Source: QHYU01 sp041493955 (GTDB lineage: Bacteria > Acidobacteriota > Terriglobia > Acidiferrales > UBA7541). Taken from it: a stretch of DNA of 8,558 nucleotides. The stretch spans positions 1 to 8,558 of the forward strand of contig JBGPZW010000141.1 of assembly GCA_041493955.1 (NCBI GenBank), written 5' to 3'. Positions 1 to 5,723 of this stretch are shown here, piece by piece. Numbering within the stretch: the first letter of the stretch is position 1; every line of letters starts with the position of its first letter. A program made the translations under genes and the position numbers. The notes below the pieces were generated by a model that was not told the DNA's origin, ran no database searches, and saw only the letters and a program-made list of their open reading frames with translations.

Positions 1-64
<64 letters not shown>

Positions 65-69
65 CGCAC

Positions 70-98
70 ATAGTATCGGAGTCCCGCCCAATCGTCAA
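70..98 (-). promoter_or_regulatory. possible promoter of the initiator tRNA gene
   Basis: On the minus strand TTGACG (98-93, five of six matches to the -35 consensus) lies 17 bases upstream of TACTAT (75-70, four of six matches to the -10 consensus). An alternative -10, GATACT at 77-72, gives a 15-base spacer. Either places the transcription start at or within a few bases of the tRNA 5' end, so the precursor would have almost no 5' leader. The box matches are modest and seen by eye only. Confidence 0.35.
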
Positions 99-253
99 AC
101 TACGCCGGCTGACCTGAGAAGTTGATCGCGTTGAGTTCTGACAACGTCCCCCACGACCTCAATCCAAGTCCCGCCTCAGCTATCCGCTGAGATCCCCAAA
201 AGCTAGTTCGAGGGCCCAAGGACGGAAGGATTCCCCGCCGAGTTTCTCCTGAG

Positions 254-289
254 CCCTTCGCTTTCGCTCACGACAAGCTCCGCGAAGGG
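254..289. repeat. 8-bp perfect inverted repeat, possible dispersed repeat copy
   Basis: CCCTTCGC (254-261) and GCGAAGGG (282-289) are perfect inverted copies around a 20-base loop. On the minus strand the block reads CTGTCATC, then CCCTTCGC, GAGCTTGTCGTGAGCGAAAG and CGAAGGG. It resembles the short GTCATCCTGAGCGAAGCGAAGG-type intergenic elements I recall being scattered through many bacterial genomes, including Acidobacteriota. That likeness is from memory and only one copy is in view. It lies about 75 bases downstream of the pseudopilin operon and could form a hairpin in its mRNA tail, but no T-run follows. Confidence 0.5.
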
Positions 290-365
290 TGCGCGATGAC
301 AGAGAGGAAGAAGAACACAAGGAGCAAGCGCTAGCGGAAACAGTTGGCTTGATTTCGCGGCAGGT

Positions 366-824
366 TTACCAGGAGCTGTAGGGTGTACTCTCGAATGGCG
401 AGACGTTCTCAGAAGCCGAGTGGACGTCGCTTATGCCTGTGCCCGACTGCTCAGGGCTGAGCACCACGTCCTCGTAAACCACTCGCCAGTCTTTCCGGCG
501 GGTAATCGGGTCAGTGGGAATCTCGCGCAAGTAGGTGGCCGTGACCAGGTCGTCGAGCGATTGCGGCGCCACTTGCTTATCGAGTGTGTACTGTTCGATG
601 GCCTGGCGCATCACCACCAAGTCCTGCTTGAGCGCGGATTCCTTGGCGCGCAGCACGGAGCGCTCGTACCGTCCCACCCCCATGGCGATTAGGATGAGGA
701 TGATGGTGATGACGATCATCAACTCGAGCAGGGTGAAGCCCGCTCGCGCCAGCGCGCTCGCGCGCCAGCCGCCCGGGCCCGGGTGCGTATCAGGCAAACC
801 TCGCAATTTGGCCGCCATGCGCAT
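366..824 (-). CDS. gspG: GspG-like type II secretion pseudopilin (distal gene of operon)
   Basis: A 152-residue pseudopilin. Proteins of this kind are cut by prepilin peptidase and assembled in the inner membrane into a periplasmic pseudopilus that works with the secretin. The class III signal ends at G29, with F30 as mature residue 1 and E34 at the conserved +5 position (GFTLLELM), followed by a hydrophobic helix to about residue 50. The globular part matches GspG: an amphipathic helix with MRQAIEQYTLDK, then SLDDLV and a YLREIPTDPITR segment before a Trp. The tail ends in TPYSSW. I chose the ATG at 824, four bases after the upstream stop; an in-frame TTG at 857 would overlap the upstream gene by 29 bases. 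ATG at 818 is also possible. The gspG symbol rests on family resemblance; the gene could equally be an Oxp/Pul-type paralogue. Confidence 0.85.
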   Translation of the reverse strand: MRMAAKLRGLPDTHPGPGGWRASALARAGFTLLELMIVITIILILIAMGVGRYERSVLRAKESALKQDLVVMRQAIEQYTLDKQVAPQSLDDLVTATYLREIPTDPITRRKDWRVVYEDVVLSPEQSGTGISDVHSASENVSPFESTPYSSW

Positions 825-828
825 TCGT

Positions 829-1314
829 TTACCAGTCCGAATACTTCGTGCCGTCAAGCGCGATCCCCATCGAGTGCGAGTACACGTCGAAAATGTTCTT
901 GCCGCCCCAACTGGTCGAGTCGGGATCGTCCTGCACGGCGCGGAGTCCCCATTCGGCGCGCCCGGTCATGGGGTCGCTGGGAATCCGGCGCAGGAAGCGG
1001 ACGCGGCGATCGTTCGCGGCGCCGAGTTGCACCCCCTTGACCAGCGTTTCGAGGTCCGGCGGATAGCCCTCGCTGCCCAGCTCCACCCGGATCAGGTTGC
1101 GGTCGGCCATGTCCTTGTAGCGGTCAATGGCCGTGCGAATTTCGCGGAGGTCGCGGCGCAGCTCTGTCTCCTTTTGCCGCCGCACGGTGACACGGGCCAT
1201 GGGCAGAGCGGCCGAGGCCAGTACCAGCAGGATGGAACACGCAATGATGAGCTCGAGCAGGGTCATCCCGGCCTGAGCGATCGTGGATTGTCTCCGTTTC
1301 CCCACGTCCCTCAT
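829..1314 (-). CDS. GspG-family pseudopilin (middle gene of operon)
   Basis: A 161-residue prepilin-like protein, paralogous to the gene that follows it. The leader ends at G16; the mature protein would start with M17 instead of the usual Phe, with E21 at +5 (GMTLLELI), and then a hydrophobic helix. Next come a basic stretch rich in Arg (VRRQKETELRRDLREIRTAI), a YPPDLETLVKG segment, and RRIPSDPMTGRAEWG, the usual P-x-DP-x-T motif of GspG-like proteins. The C-terminus has DVYSHS and DGTKYSDW. The ATG at 1314 lies 16 bases after the secretin stop; a TTG at 1329 is in frame but one base after that stop and less likely. No good Shine-Dalgarno sequence is visible, so translation may be coupled to the secretin. 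It is probably a pseudopilus subunit; whether major or minor cannot be told. Confidence 0.85.
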   Translation of the reverse strand: MRDVGKRRQSTIAQAGMTLLELIIACSILLVLASAALPMARVTVRRQKETELRRDLREIRTAIDRYKDMADRNLIRVELGSEGYPPDLETLVKGVQLGAANDRRVRFLRRIPSDPMTGRAEWGLRAVQDDPDSTSWGGKNIFDVYSHSMGIALDGTKYSDW

Positions 1315-1330
1315 TATACTGCGGAGCAAG

Positions 1331-3577
1331 CTATTGTACCCGGATGGATGCTTCTCCGGTTACTAGGGGGATGGCCTTCTGTTGCGAGTCGCGCCCGTTG
1401 ACCTGCAGGATGGCGAGCGAGGAAATGCCGGGCGCCAGGCCCTTCACCACAATCCCCACCAGAGTCCCGGTGCCGTTCACGCCGGGAGTGTTCGGCTGGC
1501 GCGTGGCGGAGATGATGGCCTGGCCGCGCTCTTTGTCGATGCGCTGGACGATGGCGATTTCCTGCGTCCCACCGGAGAGAAAGCCGCCGTGGCGCACCTC
1601 TTCGACGGAGATGACCGCCGGATTGTATTGCAGCAGCATGGGGATGGAGAACAGGTCCTTGACGTCCTCGACGACGACGCCGATCGTGGTCGTCTCGCCG
1701 GGCTTCAGGGTGACGCTTGCCGGTTCAAAGCGCAGCCGCGCTGTGCGTGGCGCCTCCATACCGTTTCCTGCGGCCGGGGCAAGTGGCGCGGCTCCTCCGG
1801 CGGGCGGTTGGGTGGGCGCGGGGGCCGGAGCCTGGATTTCGCTTTCGCGCCGGACCTGCACGGTCGTTTCTGTCCCGGAGCTCATGCTGCGCAGGTTGGC
1901 CGCACTGATTTGCGGCAGGCGCACAATTCGCGGCACCAGAATGATGAGAACTTCATTCTCCGCGCTGTCCACCGTCTCTCCAGAGAAGAAGTAGCGCAGG
2001 AACGGGATCCGCGCGAGGCCCGGCCAGCCGGTCAGGGATTTCGTCTCCGTGCGATCGATCAGCCCGCCGAGGATATTGACCTCGCCTTCCTGCAGGCGGA
2101 CGTCATGCTCGATCTTGCGCTGGCTGATGATGGGCTGCTCGATGCCGCCGATGGTCACGCGCCCGGTGACCGAAGAAACCTCGATGGCGATCTTCATACT
2201 GATCTCGTGGTTGGGGTGAATGCGCGGAGTGATGTCCACGTTCACGCCCACGTCGATGTACTGGAACTGCGTGTTCACCAGCGGGTTCACAATGCCGGCG
2301 CCGGCTCCACCGATGGCGCCCACGCCTACGCCGGCCTGGAAACTTCCCGTCGCCACCGGAACGCGGTCGCCCACGCGCAGCTTGGCCGCCTGGCCATCCA
2401 CCACGCGGATCTCCGGGTTCTGAATAATCTTCGTTGTGCTGTCGGTCATCAGAGCCGTGGCGGCTGCGCCGGGCAGGGTGAGGCTGTAATCAGCGCTGGA
2501 AGGCGGGAGCTTATTGAGCGGAATGCTGGTGGTTGAGGCGCCGGCAGCCGGCGTGCTGCCAAAGCTGCGTGGTGTAAAGGCGAGCGTGCTGCTGCTGCCG
2601 GGCAGAATGCCGAGGTTGTGCATGCGGTCGCGGCGCGCCTGGAGCACGGCCACCTGGATGACCACCTCAGGCTTGGCCTTGTCAATGTCGCGGATGAGCT
2701 TTTCGGCCAGGGCCAGCTTATCCGGGGTGTCCCGGATAATGATGGCGTTCTGTGAGTTCACCTGCTGGAGGCGCTTGAGGTCGAGCAACTGGCGCAGGCC
2801 GGTGACGATTTCGGTCAGATCCTGCGGCAGCAGGGTATTGGAAAGGTAAAAGGTGCGCACCACCTGCTCTTCATAGTCGCGGCGTTTCTGCGGCTGCTCG
2901 GGGACGACGAAGATGATGTTGCTGGTCACCGGCTTCCAGAAGGCTTTGCTTTGCAGCGCGGCGATGTCCAGCGCCTGCTCCAGGGTAACGTTCGTCAGCT
3001 CGGTGGTGATGCGCCGCGAAGGGAAATCCGGATCGAAAATCACGGTCAGCCCGGCCAGCTTGGCGATGGTTTCAAACACCAGCCGCGCGTCATTGGTCAT
3101 CTTCAAGTTAATCAGCGCGCGGGAAATCGGAGCCAGCTCCGGAGGTTTCTCAGCCAGCTTGGGCTCTTCCAGGGGCGGCGCGGGTGGAGCGCCGGCAGCC
3201 TCGGCGGCCTGGCGGGCGGAGATAACCTCCAGAGTCTTGCGGACTTCTTGCTCAGCGATGGCGCTCGAGGGGTCGATGGCGATGGCTTTCTGAAATTCGA
3301 CCAGGGCCAGTTGCAGCTCTCCTTTGTCCCGCAGCTTCTGCCCCGCGCGGACGTGAGCTTGCCCAGCCTCAAAGCGAATGCGGGTGGTCTTGAGTCTGTA
3401 CTCGGTGTTGAGGGGATCAGTCTTCAGGGCCCGCTCGTAGTAGTCCAAAGCGCTATCGTAGTCCTTTAATGCTTCTGCCTGCCGGCCCGCCTTGAAGTCC
3501 TGGTTTCCTTTCGGACAGGCAGCCAGAAGCAGCGCGGCACAGGCCAAAACGGCCAACGGCAGAAATCGTCTGGACAT
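1331..3577 (-). CDS. lipoprotein secretin with TPR and cohesin-like domains (GspD/PilQ superfamily)
   Basis: A 748-residue outer-membrane secretin, the multimeric gated channel of type II secretion or type IV pilus systems. Residues 1-21 form a lipoprotein signal with lipobox LAAC (Cys21). Residues 25-115 look like TPR helices (DSALDYYERALKTDP; LALVEFQKAIAIDP). A Pro/Ala/Glu linker follows, then an N0/STN-like domain (about 152-227), an N1 domain (about 240-300) and the secretin core (about 302-553) with GDRVPVATGS, a Gly-rich gate stretch, DVGVNVDITPRIHPN, LGGLID and IPFLRYFFSG. A Pro/Ala linker (580-610) leads to a cohesin-like beta domain (about 615-748; LRFEPASVTLKPGETTTI, FSIPMLLQYNP). 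ATG 3577 was chosen because GGAG lies six bases upstream and the signal peptide begins there; an in-frame TTG at 3637 is rejected. It heads the operon with two pseudopilin genes. Confidence 0.92.
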   Translation of the reverse strand: MSRRFLPLAVLACAALLLAACPKGNQDFKAGRQAEALKDYDSALDYYERALKTDPLNTEYRLKTTRIRFEAGQAHVRAGQKLRDKGELQLALVEFQKAIAIDPSSAIAEQEVRKTLEVISARQAAEAAGAPPAPPLEEPKLAEKPPELAPISRALINLKMTNDARLVFETIAKLAGLTVIFDPDFPSRRITTELTNVTLEQALDIAALQSKAFWKPVTSNIIFVVPEQPQKRRDYEEQVVRTFYLSNTLLPQDLTEIVTGLRQLLDLKRLQQVNSQNAIIIRDTPDKLALAEKLIRDIDKAKPEVVIQVAVLQARRDRMHNLGILPGSSSTLAFTPRSFGSTPAAGASTTSIPLNKLPPSSADYSLTLPGAAATALMTDSTTKIIQNPEIRVVDGQAAKLRVGDRVPVATGSFQAGVGVGAIGGAGAGIVNPLVNTQFQYIDVGVNVDITPRIHPNHEISMKIAIEVSSVTGRVTIGGIEQPIISQRKIEHDVRLQEGEVNILGGLIDRTETKSLTGWPGLARIPFLRYFFSGETVDSAENEVLIILVPRIVRLPQISAANLRSMSSGTETTVQVRRESEIQAPAPAPTQPPAGGAAPLAPAAGNGMEAPRTARLRFEPASVTLKPGETTTIGVVVEDVKDLFSIPMLLQYNPAVISVEEVRHGGFLSGGTQEIAIVQRIDKERGQAIISATRQPNTPGVNGTGTLVGIVVKGLAPGISSLAILQVNGRDSQQKAIPLVTGEASIRVQ

Positions 3578-3583
3578 AATACG

Positions 3584-3587
3584 CTCC
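3584..3587 (-). promoter_or_regulatory. ribosome binding site of the secretin gene
   Basis: GGAG on the minus strand, six bases before the ATG at 3577. It decides the start in favour of this ATG, placing the lipoprotein signal peptide exactly at the N-terminus. Confidence 0.75.
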
Positions 3588-3608
3588 GCGCGGGGACGAA
3601 ACCGCGCC

Positions 3609-3637
3609 AATATAGCACTCGACCCGAAGGGAGGCAA
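3609..3637 (-). promoter_or_regulatory. putative sigma70-type promoter of the secretin operon
   Basis: On the minus strand TTGCCT (3637-3632; four of six to the -35 consensus) is followed after 17 bases by TATATT (3614-3609; five of six to the -10 consensus). Transcription would start near 3602, giving a leader of about 25 bases before ATG 3577 that contains the GGAG ribosome site. The -35 hexamer lies inside one arm of the inverted repeat at 3630-3655. The call is by eye and untested. Confidence 0.5.
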
Positions 3638-3655
3638 GACACCCGCCTTGCCTCC
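3630..3655. repeat. 9-bp perfect inverted repeat between divergent promoters
   Basis: GGAGGCAAG (3630-3638) and CTTGCCTCC (3647-3655) are perfect inverted copies separated by eight bases (ACACCCGC). Each arm contains TTGCCT reading outward, in the right place to be the -35 box of the promoter on its side. It could be an operator for a dimeric regulator acting on both operons, a cruciform-forming site, or a dispersed repeat whose arms happen to serve as -35 boxes. It is not transcribed if the two promoters are the only ones, so a terminator role is unlikely. Confidence 0.7.
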
Positions 3656-3677
3656 GGGTATGCGCGGCGGCTATGAT
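3648..3677 (+). promoter_or_regulatory. putative sigma70-type promoter of smpB-pepA-trkA
   Basis: TTGCCT (3648-3653; four of six to the -35 consensus) is followed after 18 bases by TATGAT (3672-3677; five of six to the -10 consensus). The expected start point, 3683-3686, is at or within three bases of the GTG start of smpB, implying a leaderless or nearly leaderless transcript. The -35 hexamer is in the right arm of the inverted repeat. Confidence 0.5.
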
Positions 3678-3685
3678 AGCTGTTT

Positions 3686-4174
3686 GTGAGTGCAAAGCAA
3701 AAGAAAACAGAGAAACCGGCTGAGAAAGTTGTCGCCCAAAACCGCGCCGCTTCCTACAACTATCACATCCTGGAGAAATACGAAGCCGGGATGGTGCTGG
3801 TGGGCACCGAGGTGAAGGCGCTGCGCGAGGGCAAGGCAAATCTCCGCGAGGCTTACGCGACCGTGCGGGGCGGCGCGGTCTGGCTGCTCAACTGCCATAT
3901 CTCCCAGTACCTGCCCGGTGGCCCCTTCAACCATGAGCCCCTGGGACCCCGCAAGCTGCTGCTGCACAAGCGGGAGATCTGGAAGCTCGCCGGCAAGACC
4001 GAGCAGAAAGGCATGACGTTAATTCCCCTCCGGATCTATTTCCGCGACGGCATCGCCAAGTGCGAAATCGCCCTGGCACAGGGCAAGAAGAACTGGGACC
4101 GTCGCCATGCGGAACGCGAGAAAGAAGCCAAACGCGAAGCCAACGAAGCCATCTACCGATCCCGACGACGCTGA
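3686..4174 (+). CDS. smpB: SsrA-binding protein SmpB
   Basis: A 162-residue SmpB, the partner of tmRNA in trans-translation. It carries alanyl-tmRNA into stalled ribosomes, so the broken mRNA is released and the nascent chain is tagged for degradation. Family hallmarks are in order: NRAASYNYHILEKYEAG (about 19-35), GTEVKALREGKANLREAY (about 40-57), the NCHISQY segment, PRKLLLHKREI, a TLIPLRIYF strand, and the basic tail GKKNWDRRHAEREKEAKRE that inserts into the mRNA channel. In that tail W replaces the usual Y, and DRR the usual DKR. The GTG at 3686 is the only usable start: an in-frame TAG is at 3677-3679 with just CTG and TTT between. No Shine-Dalgarno sequence precedes it. pepA starts nine bases after its stop. 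The tmRNA gene itself is not in the window. Confidence 0.96.
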   Translation: MSAKQKKTEKPAEKVVAQNRAASYNYHILEKYEAGMVLVGTEVKALREGKANLREAYATVRGGAVWLLNCHISQYLPGGPFNHEPLGPRKLLLHKREIWKLAGKTEQKGMTLIPLRIYFRDGIAKCEIALAQGKKNWDRRHAEREKEAKREANEAIYRSRRR

Positions 4175-4175
4175 C

Positions 4176-4180
4176 GAGGA
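4176..4180 (+). promoter_or_regulatory. ribosome binding site of pepA
   Basis: GAGGA lies three bases before the ATG at 4184, a short spacing but the only candidate. It sits between the smpB stop and the pepA start, in line with translation coupled within one transcript. Confidence 0.55.
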
Positions 4181-4183
4181 CAA

Positions 4184-5698
4184 ATGCAGATCACCGTTGA
4201 AACCCGGCCTTCTATCGCCTTGGAGACTCCCGCTCTGGTTACTTATGTCTTCGAGGAAGACGATCCGATCCGGGGAGTAGTTGCCGAGATCGATCAGGCC
4301 GCCGCAGGTGCGCTGCGCAAGCTGGCTTCGAGCGGCGAGCTCACCGGCAAGGCAAACGAAATGACGCTGCTGCACTACGTCGCCGGGCTGACACCGCAGC
4401 GGCTGCTGCTGGCCGGCGCGGGTAAGCGGGAAAAATTCACAGGGGCCGAGCTGCGCAGGCTCGCCGGCGCGGCGCTGCGCCACCTGAAGGCGCGGAAGAT
4501 CGACCGGCTGGCCTTCCTCCCGCGAGAAAGCGACCGCAGCGCCACGGCGATCCAGACCATCGCCGAGGGCCTGTTGATTGCCGACTTTGAGTCGGACAAG
4601 TACAAAACCGAAAAAAAGAACAGTAAGCCGGTGGAAGCAGCGGTCCTAGCCGGACTTGATGCCGCCAGCCTCGGCACGGCCGAGAGTGCCATCGCGCGCG
4701 GGCGAATCGTCGCCGAAGCGCAGAATTTCACTCGCGAGCTCGTGAACGAACCCTCGAACCGCCTCACGCCTCGGATGCTCGCTGAACGCGCCGAAGCCAT
4801 GGCCCGCGAAGCGGGGCTGGCCATCGAGATCCTGGACGAGCACAAGATTGAGGAACTCAAGATGGGCGCGCTGCTCTCGGTGGCCCGGGGCAGCGCTGAG
4901 CCTCCCCGGCTGATCGTGATCACCTATACGCCCGCGCAGCCCCGCGCGGGCGCTCCGGTCCTCGGCCTGGTCGGGAAGGCCATCACGTTTGACACCGGTG
5001 GAATCTCCATCAAGCCGGCCGCGGACATGGAGAAGATGAAGTACGACATGGCCGGCGGGGCCACGATGCTGGGCGTTATGCGGGCCCTGGCGCAGCTGAA
5101 GCCCGCCGTGAAAGTGATTGCGGTGGTCCCGGCGAGCGAAAACATGCCCGGTGGCCGCGCGCAGAAGCCCGGTGACGTGCAGATCGCCATGTCCGGGAAA
5201 TCCATCGAGGTCATCAATACCGACGCCGAAGGGCGGCTGGTCCTGGCCGACGGGTTGGCCTACGCCCGGCAGCTCGGCTGCACGCACCTGGTGGACGCCG
5301 CGACGCTCACCGGCGCGATCGTCGTGGCGCTTGCCAGCGTGAACGTGGGCGTGTTCGGTTCCGACACTGCATTTACTGAGCGGCTGCTGGCCAGCGCGCG
5401 CGCCGCCGGCGAGAAGATGTGGCCCATGCCGCTCGACGACGAATACCGCGAGATGATTAAGAGCACCATCGCCGACATCCGGAACACAAGCACCGGCAAG
5501 GGCGGAGGCGCCATCACCGCCGCAGCCTTCCTGAAAGAGTTTTCCGGCGAGACGCCGTGGATTCATATGGACATTGCCGGGACGGCGTGGCTGGATGAAG
5601 CGAAACCCTGGGCCGCCAGCGGCGCGTCGGGCGTCGGCGTGCGTACGCTGGTGAATTTCGTCTTGAATTTCGATTCGGGCGCGCCGGTCACTCCCTAA
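4184..5698 (+). CDS. pepA: leucyl aminopeptidase (M17 family, PepA)
   Basis: A 504-residue cytosolic M17 metallo-aminopeptidase, which removes N-terminal residues, typically Leu and other hydrophobics, from peptides using two metal ions and usually acts as a hexamer. The N-terminal macrodomain-like half (about 1-165) is variable. The catalytic half holds every expected residue: K265 and D270 in VGKAITFDTGG, catalytic K277 in ISIKP, D288 in MKYDMAGG, and D347, E349 and R351 in the signature NTDAEGRLVLAD. All sit exactly five positions before their E. coli PepA equivalents. HMDIAGTAW and the Gly-rich GASGVGVRTLV near the end are also typical. The length fits the family. It is the middle gene of smpB-pepA-trkA. 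Some PepA proteins also bind DNA (XerA/CarP role); nothing here shows that for this one. Confidence 0.96.
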   Translation: MQITVETRPSIALETPALVTYVFEEDDPIRGVVAEIDQAAAGALRKLASSGELTGKANEMTLLHYVAGLTPQRLLLAGAGKREKFTGAELRRLAGAALRHLKARKIDRLAFLPRESDRSATAIQTIAEGLLIADFESDKYKTEKKNSKPVEAAVLAGLDAASLGTAESAIARGRIVAEAQNFTRELVNEPSNRLTPRMLAERAEAMAREAGLAIEILDEHKIEELKMGALLSVARGSAEPPRLIVITYTPAQPRAGAPVLGLVGKAITFDTGGISIKPAADMEKMKYDMAGGATMLGVMRALAQLKPAVKVIAVVPASENMPGGRAQKPGDVQIAMSGKSIEVINTDAEGRLVLADGLAYARQLGCTHLVDAATLTGAIVVALASVNVGVFGSDTAFTERLLASARAAGEKMWPMPLDDEYREMIKSTIADIRNTSTGKGGGAITAAAFLKEFSGETPWIHMDIAGTAWLDEAKPWAASGASGVGVRTLVNFVLNFDSGAPVTP

Positions 5699-5723
5699 CC
5701 GGCGCAGCGGCAGAGACCTGCAT

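Larger units (their letters stand above)
65..365. other. intergenic region between tRNA-fMet and the pseudopilin operon
   Basis: About 300 bases with no supportable gene. It holds the possible tRNA promoter near its left edge, a small hairpin at 175-191 (CTCAGC, five-base loop, GCTGAG), and a larger inverted repeat at 254-289 listed separately. Bases 296-330 are purine-rich on the plus strand. No T-run follows either hairpin on either strand, so no convincing intrinsic terminator for the pseudopilin operon can be named. Confidence 0.6.

Noticed and set aside
175..191. Small hairpin CTCAGC/GCTGAG considered as an operon terminator
   Set aside because: Only six pairs, no following T-run on either strand, and about 175 bases beyond the last stop codon.
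296..334. Tiny basic reading frame ATG...TAG of 12 codons (MTERKKNTRSKR)
   Set aside because: Too short, no ribosome site, and it lies in a purine-rich stretch where such a peptide arises by chance.
825..857. Upstream TTG start of the distal pseudopilin
   Set aside because: It would overlap the previous gene by 29 bases, while ATG 824 sits four bases after that gene's stop.
1382..2536. Long plus-strand open frame (384 codons) opposite the secretin gene
   Set aside because: It lies wholly antisense to a clear secretin, has no recognisable domain or ribosome site, and its His/Asp/Arg/Gly-rich composition is typical of the mirror frame of a GC-rich gene.
3578..3637. Upstream TTG start giving a 768-residue secretin
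   Set aside because: It would put 20 residues before the lipoprotein signal peptide and place its start inside the inverted repeat and promoter; ATG 3577 has a well-spaced GGAG.
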